NCBI RefSeq assembly: GCF_041431135.1
Contig: NZ_CP107799.1
Span: 9,440,501 to 9,504,500 of the forward strand
Length of the DNA stretch: 64,000 nucleotides
Direction: 5' to 3'
DNA from: Streptomyces sp. NBC_00554
GTDB lineage: Bacteria; Actinomycetota; Actinomycetes; Streptomycetales; Streptomycetaceae
Part shown: piece by piece, positions 17,827 to 26,939 of the stretch
How positions within the stretch are numbered: the stretch's first letter is position 1
Layout of the letters: each line of letters begins with the position of its first letter
Made by a program: the position numbers and the translations under genes
The notes under the pieces: generated by a model
Told to the model about the DNA's origin: nothing
Database searches by the model: none
The model's input: only the letters and a program-made list of their open reading frames with translations

Positions 17827-19200
17827 CTAGAGACTCTTGCCGGGATTGAGGATCCCGCGCGGGTCGAAGGCGTCCTTGAGACGCCGCTGCAGTGCGTGGG
17901 CCGCGGGCCCGAGCTCGTCCGCCACCCACTGCCGCTTCAGGACCCCCACTCCGTGCTCGCCCGTCAGGGTGCCGCCGAGGCGCAGGGCCAGCGCGAAGAT
18001 CTCTCCTGCCGCCTCCCAGGCGGCGTCCGGGAGGACGGGCAGCGACGGGTCCACCACGATGATCGGGTGGAGGTTCCCGTCGGCGGCGTGCGCGATCGTG
18101 AATACGGGCACGTCATGGCGTGCGGAGATGGCGCGGATCTCACGGGCCGCCTCCGCGAGGCGGGAGCGGGGTACCGCGATGTCCTCGATCAGCGGACGGC
18201 CCAGGCGCTCCAGCGCCGGCAGCGCGAGACGGCGGGCGGCCAGCAGCGCGTCGGCCTCGGCCGGGTCCGTCGTCGTCTCGACCGTCGTCGCCAGCGGTGA
18301 CAGGAGCCGGGCGACGGTCGCCGCCTCGATCGCCGCTCCCGCGCCGTCGCACTGCACCAGCAGCAGGGCGGCGCCGCGCTCCCGCAGCGCCGGGTCGATG
18401 GCGCCCAGCACCGGCCCGTCGACCAGTTCCGCAAGCGCGGGCTCGACTCCGGCCCGCCCGATCGCGTACGAGGCCTCGGCTGCCTCCTCGAAGGAGGCGA
18501 AGTACGCGGCGAGCGTGGCCGTCGCCACCGGGACGGGGCGCAGCCGCAGCGTCGCCGACGTGATCACCGCGAGGGTGCCCTCGGAGCCGGTGAGCAGCGC
18601 CGTGAGGTCGTAGCCGGTGACGCCCTTGACCGTACGGCGGCCGGTGCGCACGACGGTGCCGTCCGCGAGCACCGCCTCAAGACCGAGCACGCTGTCCCGC
18701 GTGACGCCGTACTTGGCGCAGCGCAGACCTCCCGCGTTGGTCGCGATGTTCCCGCCGATCGTGGAGATGGCCGCGCTCGCCGGATCGGGCGCGTAGCGCA
18801 GGGCGTGGGCGCCGGCCGCCCGGTCCAACTCGGCCGTGATCACACCGGGTTCGACGACGGCGAGCTGGTCGTCCGGCGACAGTTCGAGGATGCGGTTCAT
18901 CCCGGACAGATCGAGGACGAGCGCGCCCTCGCCTGCCGTCGCCCCGCCCGACAGCCCGGTGCCCGCACCGCGCGGAACCACCGGCACGCGCAGCGCGTGC
19001 GCGTGCCGGAGGGTGACCGTCACGTCCTCGGTCCGCCGGGCATGGACCACGGCGAGCGGGCTGCCGTCGGGACGCGTGCCGGAGCGGTCGGTGGCGTGCG
19101 CGGTCAGCGTGGCCGGGTCGGTGGTCAGCCGGTCGGGGGCCAGATCACGGGCGAGCAGGCCAAGGAGCTGGGCCGACGTGGTGGTCGCTGGTGCTGTCAC
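17827..19200 (-). CDS. FAD-linked oxidase, GlcD/D-lactate dehydrogenase-like
   Basis: A 457-residue flavoprotein of the FAD-binding type 4 family. The FAD site is seen as VVPRGAGTGLSGGA near residue 80 and ISTIGGNIATNAGG near residue 150; the C-terminal domain ends with THE family pattern GTLTGEHGVGVLKRQWV and DPRGILNPGKSL. These enzymes oxidise 2-hydroxy acids such as glycolate or D-lactate. The GTG at 19200 overlaps the stop of the previous gene (GTGA). It is the last gene of the organosulfur operon, so its hydroxy acid may come from the carbon part of a sulfur compound; this is inference. Confidence 0.85.
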   Translation of the reverse strand: MTAPATTTSAQLLGLLARDLAPDRLTTDPATLTAHATDRSGTRPDGSPLAVVHARRTEDVTVTLRHAHALRVPVVPRGAGTGLSGGATAGEGALVLDLSGMNRILELSPDDQLAVVEPGVITAELDRAAGAHALRYAPDPASAAISTIGGNIATNAGGLRCAKYGVTRDSVLGLEAVLADGTVVRTGRRTVKGVTGYDLTALLTGSEGTLAVITSATLRLRPVPVATATLAAYFASFEEAAEASYAIGRAGVEPALAELVDGPVLGAIDPALRERGAALLLVQCDGAGAAIEAATVARLLSPLATTVETTTDPAEADALLAARRLALPALERLGRPLIEDIAVPRSRLAEAAREIRAISARHDVPVFTIAHAADGNLHPIIVVDPSLPVLPDAAWEAAGEIFALALRLGGTLTGEHGVGVLKRQWVADELGPAAHALQRRLKDAFDPRGILNPGKSL

Positions 19201-20369
19201 GGGTTCGGTGCCTTCGTTTCGTCGGGTTCCGTCGCTGCCTTGGATTCCGTCGCCCTGCTCAACGCCTTCGTTCCGATCGCGAGCAGGGAGATGTCCTCCT
19301 GAGGCGCGTGCACGGGCGCGCACTGGATGTCGCGGAAGTGCCGTTCCAGGGGGTTGCCACGGGCCAGGCCCGGATTGCCGAGCAGCCGCACGGCCAGCTC
19401 CACGGCCCGTACGCCGTGCCGGTCGGCCAGCACGCGCGCGCCGAGTGCCTGTTCCGGGGTGTACGAGGAATCACCCGCGTCGACCCGGTCGGCACCGCCG
19501 AACACCAGCTGCTCGGCGCCGGCGAGCAGCACCTCGATCTCCCCGGCCGTCCGCCGGAAGCGTTCCGTACGGGCCACCGGATGACCGAGGTTGGCGGGCA
19601 CCCGTGTGTGCGCGAAGGTGTGGAAGAAGGCCTGCGCCGCCCGGGCGACGCCCAAGTAGAGGGCGGCCAGCGGGAGATGGAGCGCCGCTCCCGCCCGGTT
19701 GTCCTGCTCGGAGGCGGGGCCGTGCGGGCCGAGGCCCACGACATGCTCGTGCGGGATCTCCACCTCGTGGAAGGTCACGTCGTGGCTGCCGCTGGCCCGC
19801 AGCCCCAACTGGTCCCAGCGGCCGCTGATTTCGATGCCGGGGGAGCCGCCGGGGACCAGGAAGGTGCCCACGCGGGGCTCGGGTTCGTCCGTCGTGGCCC
19901 ACACCAGGAACCAGTCGAGGCCGTCCGCCCCCGTCACGAACCGTTTGGTGCCGCTGACCGACCAGCCGTCGGCGGTGCGGCGCGCGAGGGTGGCGGGCAG
20001 TCCGCCCCGCGCGGGGGAGCCCAGATCGGGCTCCACGCGCGCGTGGTTGATGAGAACGGGCCGCTCCTCGGACTCTTTGAGTACGCGCGCGTACAGCTCG
20101 TCGGGCCAGTGCGGCTGGACGGTTTGGCGGGCGTGGGTGTTGAGGGTCATCGCCGTGATCAGGGCGACGGAGGGGTCGCCCTGGCCGAGGGTGTGCAGGA
20201 TGCGCGCGGTCTCGGCGACCTTGCCGCCCTGGCCGCCGTAGCGTTCGCCGACGGTGGCGGTGAGCAGTCCGGCTTCGTGGACGGCCTGGAGGGACTCGGC
20301 CGGGAAGGCGGCCGACTGGTCGTATTCCGGGGCCAGTTCGGCTAGCCGTGCCGTCACCCGCGAGGTCAC
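19197..20369 (-). CDS. acyl-CoA dehydrogenase-fold enzyme, SfnB/DszC-like
   Basis: A 390-residue flavoprotein of the acyl-CoA dehydrogenase fold. It has GERYGGQGGKVAETARILHT and LGQGDPSVALITAMTLNTHA in the N-terminal half, then SGTKRFVTGADGLDWFLV and the typical WDQLGLRASGSHDVTFHEV. Members near sulfonate transporters belong to the SfnB/DszC group that oxidises organic sulfur compounds with reduced flavin. GTG start and stop both overlap neighbouring genes by GTGA, so it is firmly part of the operon with the binding protein and the oxidase. Confidence 0.82.
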   Translation of the reverse strand: MTSRVTARLAELAPEYDQSAAFPAESLQAVHEAGLLTATVGERYGGQGGKVAETARILHTLGQGDPSVALITAMTLNTHARQTVQPHWPDELYARVLKESEERPVLINHARVEPDLGSPARGGLPATLARRTADGWSVSGTKRFVTGADGLDWFLVWATTDEPEPRVGTFLVPGGSPGIEISGRWDQLGLRASGSHDVTFHEVEIPHEHVVGLGPHGPASEQDNRAGAALHLPLAALYLGVARAAQAFFHTFAHTRVPANLGHPVARTERFRRTAGEIEVLLAGAEQLVFGGADRVDAGDSSYTPEQALGARVLADRHGVRAVELAVRLLGNPGLARGNPLERHFRDIQCAPVHAPQEDISLLAIGTKALSRATESKAATEPDETKAPNP

Positions 20370-21376
20370 AGGGCCTTCTTCAGGTCGGAGTTCAGCTCGG
20401 TGGACCAGAAGGACTCGACGTCCAAGTGCGACTTCAGGGCGCCCAGTTCGGTGAAGACGTCCGCCACCTTCTGCTGGGAGGCGATCGTGTCGTCGCCGAC
20501 CGTCCTGGCCTGCGTCGGGCGCTGCGCCTGCTGGGCGCGGAAGTCGCTCTCCGCCTGGGCCTCGGGCTGGTGGGTGGCGTCCGCGATCACCTTGGCGTAT
20601 TCGGTCTCGCGCCCGTCACGGACGTACGCGTACGCCTGGGTGATCCGGGCGATGAGATCGGCCGCGGCGGCGCTCTGGGCGGAGTTGTCCAGGACGCTGT
20701 CGCGCGCCGACCAGAGGAAGTTGCCGGACAGGATGTCCTTGCCCGAGCCGACTGTGGTGGCGCCCTGCTGGTGGGCGGTGATGATCGAGGTGCCGTAGGA
20801 GGCGAAGGCGTCGATGCCGCCGCCGTTCAGAGCCGCGAGCCCGTCGTTGGGCAGGAGGGGCTTGGCGTCGATGTCGGACCACTTGAGGCCGGCCTGCTTC
20901 AGCAGCTCGTACAGGAAGTAGTGCGCGGTGGTGTTCTGGACGTAGCCGACCTTCTTGCCCTTCAGGCCCGCGATGTCGGTCACCTCGGAGCCCTTGGGGA
21001 CGACGACCTCCTGATTGAGTGTCGAACCGCGCTGTACGGCGACCACCTTGAAGTTGGGTCTGCCGTCCGCCGCCGCGAAGACCGGCGGGATCTCGCTGGA
21101 GGAGGCGAGGTCGAGCGCTCCGGCCCGGATGGCCTGGAGCTGCTGGTCACCGCCCTGGAAGAGGCTCCACTTGACCTTGTACGGGGTGTCGTCGAGGTGG
21201 GCGAACTTGAGGATCGCCTCCTCGTTCTTCCAGCCGGTGGCGCCGACGCGCAGGGTGACCGTGGAAACGTCGGACGACGACTCGGCCTGCGCCTGGGTTC
21301 CGCAGGCGGCGGTCAGCGCGAGGAGCAGCGCGGCGGCGGTCGTGCGCAGGACGCGCTTGGGGGTGCGAGCGAACAC
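20366..21376 (-). CDS. ABC transporter substrate-binding lipoprotein, sulfonate/NitT-TauT type
   Basis: A 336-residue lipoprotein. The signal peptide ends in the lipobox LTAAC (Cys about residue 25). The mature part follows the SsuA/TauA pattern: TLRVGATGWKNEEAILKFAH, LDLASSSEIPPVFAAADG, and KGSEVTDIAGLKGKKVGYVQ. The GTG start is preceded by GGAGC. It is the second binding protein of the operon, after that at 22591-23562, and only one permease/ATPase pair is present. The two may deliver different sulfur compounds to the same transporter. Confidence 0.88.
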   Translation of the reverse strand: MFARTPKRVLRTTAAALLLALTAACGTQAQAESSSDVSTVTLRVGATGWKNEEAILKFAHLDDTPYKVKWSLFQGGDQQLQAIRAGALDLASSSEIPPVFAAADGRPNFKVVAVQRGSTLNQEVVVPKGSEVTDIAGLKGKKVGYVQNTTAHYFLYELLKQAGLKWSDIDAKPLLPNDGLAALNGGGIDAFASYGTSIITAHQQGATTVGSGKDILSGNFLWSARDSVLDNSAQSAAAADLIARITQAYAYVRDGRETEYAKVIADATHQPEAQAESDFRAQQAQRPTQARTVGDDTIASQQKVADVFTELGALKSHLDVESFWSTELNSDLKKAL

Positions 21377-21391
21377 GGAAGCTCCATGGGT

Positions 21392-22492
21392 TCAGGCGGC
21401 CTGGGAGGTGGCGGCGCGGTGGGCGAGTTCCTGCCGGACCAGCGGGAGGACGTAACGGGCGTAGTCGATCGCGTCGTTGAGCGGGTCGTAGCCCCGGATC
21501 GACAGCAGGTCGCAGCCGATGTCGACGTAGTCGAGCAGCGCCTGGGCAACGGTCTCGGGGGAGCCGACCAGTGCGGTCGAGGCGCCCGCGGCGTTCGTCG
21601 CCACGGCCGGGGCCGTCCACAGGCAGCGGTCGTGGACCTCGCCGCGTTCGGCGATGTCGAGGAGCCGCTGCGAGCCGACGTTGGCCGGGCGCCCGCTCGT
21701 CTTGTAGTGGCGCAGCAGCTCCGTGCCCGAGGCCTGCTCCTTGAGCACGCCGAGTGTGCGGTGCGCCTTCTCCCAGGCCAGCTCGTCGGTGGGCGCGATG
21801 ATCGGGCGGAACGACACCCAGATACGGGGGTGGGGGCGCCCGGCGGCGTCCGCGACCGCGTTCACGGCGGCGATCTGCTCCGCCGTCTCCTTCAACGGCT
21901 CGCCCCACAGCCCGAAGATGTCACCCTGCTGCCCGCCCACCCGGTAGGCGTCCTGCGAGGAGCCGCCCACCGAGATCGGGACGAGCCCGTTCACCGGCCG
22001 TACGTCGGAGTGGAATCCCTCGAACCTGTAGTGCTTGCCCTCGTGCGAGACCGGCCCGTCCGCCGTCCACACCTTCCGCAGGATCTGGATGTACTCGTCC
22101 GAACGCTCGTACCGCTCGGCCTTGTTGAGGTAGTCGCCCTCCCGGTGCTGCTCCTCGTCACTGCCGCCGGAGATGATGTGTACCGACAGCCGGCCGTTGC
22201 TGATCCGGTCCAGCGTGGCGAAGGCGCGGGCCGCGTGGGTGGGGAAGATGACGCCGGGCCGGTGCGCCAGGACCGGCCGGATGCGCTCGGTGTGCGTGGC
22301 GACGAACTGGGCCAGCTGGAGGGCGTCCGCCGAGGCCGAGTGGTAGGCGACCAGCGTGTGGTCGAAGCCGCCGTCGTCCAGGGCGCGGGCGTAACGGCGT
22401 ACGTAGTCGGGGTCGAAGCCGGTGCGCGCGCCGGCGGCGGGGCCGTTCGCTCCCGAGTCGGTGTGGACGGCGCTGATGAACTCTACGGGCAT
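21392..22492 (-). CDS. FMNH2-dependent alkanesulfonate monooxygenase, SsuD-like
   Basis: A 366-residue LLM-class flavin enzyme. It has VEFISAVHTDSG, then TERIRPVLAHRPGVIFPTH, FATLDRISNGRLSVHIISGG, and EKHYRFEGF-like and SDEYIQILRKVW stretches, all as in SsuD. The C-terminus ends IGCDLLSIRGYDPLNDAIDY. The family releases sulfite from alkanesulfonates using FMNH2 and oxygen. An AGGAG lies nine bases before the ATG. It is flanked by two sulfonate-binding proteins in one operon. No flavin reductase is encoded next to it. Confidence 0.9.
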   Translation of the reverse strand: MPVEFISAVHTDSGANGPAAGARTGFDPDYVRRYARALDDGGFDHTLVAYHSASADALQLAQFVATHTERIRPVLAHRPGVIFPTHAARAFATLDRISNGRLSVHIISGGSDEEQHREGDYLNKAERYERSDEYIQILRKVWTADGPVSHEGKHYRFEGFHSDVRPVNGLVPISVGGSSQDAYRVGGQQGDIFGLWGEPLKETAEQIAAVNAVADAAGRPHPRIWVSFRPIIAPTDELAWEKAHRTLGVLKEQASGTELLRHYKTSGRPANVGSQRLLDIAERGEVHDRCLWTAPAVATNAAGASTALVGSPETVAQALLDYVDIGCDLLSIRGYDPLNDAIDYARYVLPLVRQELAHRAATSQAA

Positions 22493-22590
22493 GGTGAACT
22501 CCTGGCTTTCAAAGGCGGCTTGCAGTCACAGGCAACGGGCGAGTGAAGGCGACGTGCGGCCACAGGTGACTTGCTTTCCAAGGTCACTGG

Positions 22591-23562
22591 TCACTTGAGG
22601 ACGGACGTGTCGGCGGACTTCGCCACGTCGACGTTCGGTTCCAGCACGCCGATGCCGTTCATCAGGTCGGCCACGCCCTGGACCGTCCCGTTCACCTCGG
22701 ACGTGATCGGCAGAACCTTGCTGTACGCGGCCGAGGCGAGCGTCTTGGCGACCGAGGCGTCGGCGCCGTTGAGCTTCACGATGGCGTCCGCGTAGGCGTC
22801 CTGGTGCGTGCTCGTCCACTCCAGGGCCGTGCCGAGCCGCTTGAGGAAGTCGCCGAGCGCGGTCTTCTTCGCCGGGCTCGCCAGGGCCTTCTCGGAGGCG
22901 CCGATGAAGCCGTACCCGCTGATGCGCCCGTCGGCGCCGTCGATGAGGACCCGGCCGCCCTGCTGGAGGCCGACGGCCTGGTAGACCCCGAAGGTCGCCC
23001 AGACCTGGATCTTCCCGGAGGCGAAGGCCGCCTGCGCGTCGGTCGGCAGCAGGTACTGCACCTTCACGTCGGAGTACTTGAGCCCGTTCTGCTGGAGCAC
23101 GTTGGCCAGCAGGTACTCGGCGATGCTGCCCTTCGCCGAGGACACCACGACCGTCTTGCCCTTCAGGTCCTTGACGTTCTTCACGTCGGAGCCCTTGGGG
23201 ACGATGAGCGCGGTGTGATGGCCGTCGTTCTTGAGCGCCGCCACGTTCTTGAACTTCACGCCGCCGCTGAGTGCCTGGAGGGCGGGCAGGTCGGCGGAGT
23301 ACGTGGTGTCGGCGGCGTTCGCCTGGACGGCCTGGTAGAGCGGGGCCGCGCCCTCGAACTCGGCCCACTTCACCTTGTACTTCGCGCCCTTGAGCGCGTC
23401 GGAGGCGGCGAAGATGGTCTGGAGGGTCTTCGCCTGGTCGCCGATGGTCAGGGTGACCTCGTCCTGGCTGGTGGCCGTGTCCGCCGATGAGTCGGCGCCG
23501 CAGGCGGTCAGCGCCAGCAGGGCGGTCAGGCTCAATGCGGCGGCTGCGAGTCTGCGTATCAC
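22591..23562 (-). CDS. ABC transporter substrate-binding lipoprotein, sulfonate type
   Basis: A 323-residue lipoprotein with the lipobox ALTAC at about residue 21. The mature protein shows the SsuA-like pattern: TLTIGDQAKTLQTIFAASDA, KVKWAEFEGAAPLYQAVQA, VPKGSDVKNVKDLKGKTVVV and ASGKIQVWATFGVYQA. The GTG start overlaps the ATPase stop by GTGA, so this is the binding protein most tightly tied to the transporter. It resembles the second binding protein only distantly, so they are probably not recent copies. Confidence 0.9.
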   Translation of the reverse strand: MIRRLAAAALSLTALLALTACGADSSADTATSQDEVTLTIGDQAKTLQTIFAASDALKGAKYKVKWAEFEGAAPLYQAVQANAADTTYSADLPALQALSGGVKFKNVAALKNDGHHTALIVPKGSDVKNVKDLKGKTVVVSSAKGSIAEYLLANVLQQNGLKYSDVKVQYLLPTDAQAAFASGKIQVWATFGVYQAVGLQQGGRVLIDGADGRISGYGFIGASEKALASPAKKTALGDFLKRLGTALEWTSTHQDAYADAIVKLNGADASVAKTLASAAYSKVLPITSEVNGTVQGVADLMNGIGVLEPNVDVAKSADTSVLK

Positions 23563-24275
23563 GAGGGGGTCCCTTCGAGGGTGGGGGTGACGCCGAGCCA
23601 GCCGAGGAGGCGGGCGCGGAGGGTGACGAACTCAGGAGAGGTGAGATCCCGGGGGCGGGGCAGGTCGACGGTGAGGTCGTGGGCGATGCGGCCCTCGTCC
23701 ATCACCAGCACCCGGTCGGCGAGCAGCAGCGCCTCCTCCACGTCATGCGTGACCAGGAGAATCGCGCAGCCGTGCCGTTTCCACAGCTCGCCGACCAGCT
23801 GCTGCACCTTGCCCCGGGTCAGCGCGTCGAGCGCGCCGAACGGCTCGTCCAGGAGCAGGAGTTCGGGCTCGCGGACCAGAGCGCGGGCGAGTGAGACGCG
23901 CTGCGCCTGACCTCCGGAGAGGGTCTTGGGCCAGACGGTGGCCCGTTCCGCGATGCCGACCTCGTCCAGCGCCCTGTTGGCCAGCGCGCGGTCGGGGCGG
24001 CCGGGCAGCCCGAGGACGACATTGCGCCACACCTTCAGCCAGGGCAGCAGGCGGGGCGACTGGAACGCGGCGCTGCGCCGCGCGGGCACGGTCACCTCGC
24101 CGCCGATCTCGTCGTCGAGCCCGGCGAGGATGCGCAGCAGCGTCGACTTGCCGCAGCCGCTGTGTCCGAGGAGGGCCACGAACTCGCCCTCGCGGATGTC
24201 GAGGTCGAGGTCGTGCAGGACGGTGTTGCCGTCGAAGGCCCGCGAAAGCCCCCGTATTTCCACGCTGTTGGTCAT
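23559..24275 (-). CDS. ABC transporter ATP-binding protein, sulfonate (SsuB-like)
   Basis: A 238-residue ATPase. Walker A is GHSGCGKST (about residue 39), the signature is LSGGQAQRVSLARAL (about 128), Walker B is LLLLDEPFGALDALTR (about 147), and the H-loop is LLVTHDVEEAL. The DEPFGALD form is typical of the nitrate/sulfonate/taurine importers. The ATG lies two bases after the permease stop. A longer open frame runs upstream but would overlap the permease gene and is not credible. Confidence 0.92.
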   Translation of the reverse strand: MTNSVEIRGLSRAFDGNTVLHDLDLDIREGEFVALLGHSGCGKSTLLRILAGLDDEIGGEVTVPARRSAAFQSPRLLPWLKVWRNVVLGLPGRPDRALANRALDEVGIAERATVWPKTLSGGQAQRVSLARALVREPELLLLDEPFGALDALTRGKVQQLVGELWKRHGCAILLVTHDVEEALLLADRVLVMDEGRIAHDLTVDLPRPRDLTSPEFVTLRARLLGWLGVTPTLEGTPS

Positions 24276-24277
24276 GA

Positions 24278-25174
24278 TCAGGCCTCGCCCTCGAAGTTGG
24301 CGCGCCAGGTCAGCAGACGGCGCGAGAGGACCCGTACGGCGAAGTCGCAGGCCAGACCGAGCAGCGCGTACACGGCGAGGCAGAGCACGATGATGTCCGT
24401 GCGGAAGTACTGCTGGGCGTTGCTCATCAGATAGCCGAGGCCCGCGTCGGCGTTGATCTGCTCGGCGAAGACGAGTGCGAGCCAGGCGGTGGAGAGCGCG
24501 TACCGCAGGCCCACGAGTGCCCCCGGGAGCGCGCTCGGGAGGATCACGTACTTGATCAGGCCCAGCCTGCCGAGCCCCATCATCCGTGCCGCTTCGACGA
24601 GTTGGGCGTCGGTGGAGCGGATGCCGCCGTAGATGTTGAAGTACAGCGGGTAGGTGACACCGAGGGCGACGAGCGCGATCTTCGGGGTCTCCTCGATGCC
24701 GAACCAGACGATGAACAGCGGGATCAGACCGACCCACGGGATCGCCCGGAACATGCCCATCGACGAGTCGATGACGTCCTCGCCGAGCCGGAAGAGACCG
24801 GCCAGCAGGGAGAGGCTCAGCGCGATCGTCGCGCCGATCAGGAAGCCGATGGCGGCCCGGCGTCCCGACGCGGCGATGGCGCTGGGCAGTTCACCGTTCC
24901 TGGTCAGGTCGACGGCCTGGCGCAGTACGTCGACGGGAGAGGCGAGGACGGATTCGGGGAGGACGCCCGTGGCCGAGGTCAGGAACCACAGGAGCACGAG
25001 GCCGACGGGGCCGGAGGCGCGGCGTACGGAGCGGGGGACGGTGAAGCGGCGGGCGGTGCGGGCGGTGCCTCGGATGGTGACCCGGGGTGTGGTCTTCGGG
25101 GCCGGAGCGGAGGGTGCGTCGGGGGTCGGGCCGGCCGGTACGGGTGGTGCCGTGGCCAGGGGTTTCGTCGTCAT
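24278..25174 (-). CDS. ABC transporter permease, sulfonate (SsuC-like)
   Basis: A 298-residue membrane protein with six hydrophobic segments and the EAA loop typical of the BinPDT importers: EAARMMGLGRLGLIKYVILPSALPG. The first 45 residues are a Pro/Ala/Thr-rich cytoplasmic tail. AGAGGAAC precedes the ATG. It follows the sulfurtransferase gene by 24 bases and precedes the ATPase gene by two. Confidence 0.9.
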   Translation of the reverse strand: MTTKPLATAPPVPAGPTPDAPSAPAPKTTPRVTIRGTARTARRFTVPRSVRRASGPVGLVLLWFLTSATGVLPESVLASPVDVLRQAVDLTRNGELPSAIAASGRRAAIGFLIGATIALSLSLLAGLFRLGEDVIDSSMGMFRAIPWVGLIPLFIVWFGIEETPKIALVALGVTYPLYFNIYGGIRSTDAQLVEAARMMGLGRLGLIKYVILPSALPGALVGLRYALSTAWLALVFAEQINADAGLGYLMSNAQQYFRTDIIVLCLAVYALLGLACDFAVRVLSRRLLTWRANFEGEA

Positions 25175-25198
25175 GGCGGGGGTTCCTCTCGCGTCGCC

Positions 25199-26047
25199 TC
25201 AGGACGGCAACGGGCCGGTCGCGGCGGGGCGTGCGGGATCGGCGGACCAGGCGGACCAGGAGCCGGGGAAGAGCGTCGCCTCGTAACCGGCTATGGCGAG
25301 TGCGGCGATCTGATGGGCGGCGGTGACGCCGGAGCCGCAGTAGACACCGATGCGCGAGGTCGCGTCGGCGCCCTTGTCCGCGAACCTCTTGCGCAGCACC
25401 TCGGCGGGCAGGAAGGTGCCGTCCGCCGCGAGGTTCTCCCCGGTCGGCGCGGAGACCGCGCCCGGGATGTGGCCCGCGCGCGGGTCCACCGGTTCCACCT
25501 CCCCGCGGTAGCGTTCGGCCGCGCGGGCGTCCAACAGCAGTCCTGTCGCGGCGAGATCGGCGGCCCCGTCCACATCGACGGTCTGGAGCCTGTCGGGACG
25601 CAGGACGACATCACCCGGCGACGGATCGGCGGGGGCGCCGGACTCCAGCGGCAGTCCGGCCGACCGCCAGGCGCCCAACGCCCCGTCCAGGAGCGTCACT
25701 TCGGCCACTCCGGCGTAGCGCAGCAGCCACCACGCCCTGGCCGCAGCCGTGTTCCCCAAGTCGTCGTACACGACGACCGGTTGCCCGTCCCGCACACCCC
25801 ACCGCCGTGCCGCCGCCTGCAGATCCGCGAGATCCGGCAGCGGATGGCGTCCGCCCTCCGGGCTCGGCGGCGCGGCCAACTCGGTGTCCAGATCGACGTA
25901 CACCGCACCCGGTACGTGCCCGGCCGCGAAGTGGTCGCGGCCGTGCGGGTCGCCGAGCGCCCAGCGGACGTCGAGTACCGCGGGCGGTTCGGCGGAGCGC
26001 AGCAGAGTGTCGAGCTCGGCGACCGTCGTCGTCACCCGGGCGGTCAT
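25199..26047 (-). CDS. rhodanese-type sulfurtransferase (thiosulfate/3-mercaptopyruvate)
   Basis: A 282-residue protein with two rhodanese domains. The first has VLDVRWALGDPHGRDHFAAG and VYVDLDTELA; the second has LLLDARAAERYRGEVEPVDP and the active-site loop YCGSGVTAAHQ, with Cys near residue 232. The CGSGVTA loop is that of mercaptopyruvate/thiosulfate sulfurtransferases of the SseA type. Its ATG overlaps the stop of the preceding hydrolase gene (ATGA). In this operon it probably handles sulfane sulfur or thiosulfate released from the imported compound. Confidence 0.9.
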   Translation of the reverse strand: MTARVTTTVAELDTLLRSAEPPAVLDVRWALGDPHGRDHFAAGHVPGAVYVDLDTELAAPPSPEGGRHPLPDLADLQAAARRWGVRDGQPVVVYDDLGNTAAARAWWLLRYAGVAEVTLLDGALGAWRSAGLPLESGAPADPSPGDVVLRPDRLQTVDVDGAADLAATGLLLDARAAERYRGEVEPVDPRAGHIPGAVSAPTGENLAADGTFLPAEVLRKRFADKGADATSRIGVYCGSGVTAAHQIAALAIAGYEATLFPGSWSAWSADPARPAATGPLPS

Positions 26048-26757
26048 GCGAGGCCCTCGGCGATCAGGGGCAGTTCGGGGGAGAGGCGCAGGCGTTCCAG
26101 GAAGAGGACGACCGCGGCGGCGGCCGTGCGGTGCAGCGCGTCGTTGAGTACGTCGTGACGGCCGCCGTTGAAGGTCACGGTCCATACTCCGGGATGGCCG
26201 GCGTACGCGCTCAGCGCCTGGTCGAGGGGGCTGACCTTGTCGTCCGTGCCGTGCAGGGCCAGCACCGGGACGCCTACGAGATCGAGACGCAGCTCCGGCA
26301 GAGCGGCCGTCGCGCCGAGGGCTCCGCGCCGGAACTCCGGGTCGTTCGCGAGCCGGCCCTGGTGGGTGGGGCAGGCGGTGCGCGCCTCGAACTCGGCTTC
26401 CCAACTGCCCGACTCCCAGGGGCCGGTGGGCAGTCCGGCGAGGATCAGCGCGTCGATCCCCGGCGTCTGCTCGGCGGCCAGGTGGGCGGCGTACCGGGCA
26501 CCGCTGTCCGAACCGACCAGCACCTTCGGGCCGGGCAGCGATTCGTCGGCGAGAAGCTTGGCGGCCTGGTCGGGCACCGAGGGGTCGGTGGTGGGATCAC
26601 CGAGGGCGCGTACGCGGTAGGCGTCGAAGGCGAGCCGGCGGCCGAACCGCTCGTACACGCCGCCGTGCTCACCGCGCCCGGCCAGCACGATGAGCGTGCC
26701 GCGGGCGGCGAGGCCTTCGGGTTCGTTCCAGGAGGACGGGGGCGGGGATGCGGGCAT
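26044..26757 (-). CDS. alpha/beta hydrolase
   Basis: A 237-residue alpha/beta hydrolase: GTLIVLAGRGEHGGVYERFG at the oxyanion strand, the nucleophile elbow VGSDSGARYAA, an acid in LALHGTDDKVSP and the catalytic His in FNGGRHDVLND. The ATG at 26757 is preferred since GGGAG lies ten bases upstream; an in-frame ATG at 26805 has no such site. It is the first protein-coding gene of the operon after the leader peptide and is coupled to the sulfurtransferase by ATGA. It might hydrolyse an ester or thioester of the sulfur substrate. Confidence 0.78.
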   Translation of the reverse strand: MPASPPPSSWNEPEGLAARGTLIVLAGRGEHGGVYERFGRRLAFDAYRVRALGDPTTDPSVPDQAAKLLADESLPGPKVLVGSDSGARYAAHLAAEQTPGIDALILAGLPTGPWESGSWEAEFEARTACPTHQGRLANDPEFRRGALGATAALPELRLDLVGVPVLALHGTDDKVSPLDQALSAYAGHPGVWTVTFNGGRHDVLNDALHRTAAAAVVLFLERLRLSPELPLIAEGLA

Positions 26758-26939
26758 GAGGGGGCGACTCCCTTGGACGGCTGGGCATGCGTGGGGGGCG
26801 AACATGCAGGGGTGCGAGCGCGCGTCTCAGGTCCCGCTGTCACGTGTCAGGTACGACAGGGCGCGACTCGGGAGAGAAACGGGAAGGAAGCTCGGTGGGC
26901 CGTACTCGTCAGTGACGGTCGGCGAAGTGCTTCAGCAGG

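Noticed and set aside
20348..22546. A 732-codon open frame on the plus strand
   Set aside because: It is antisense to the binding protein and the SsuD-like gene, both with family motifs and ribosome sites.
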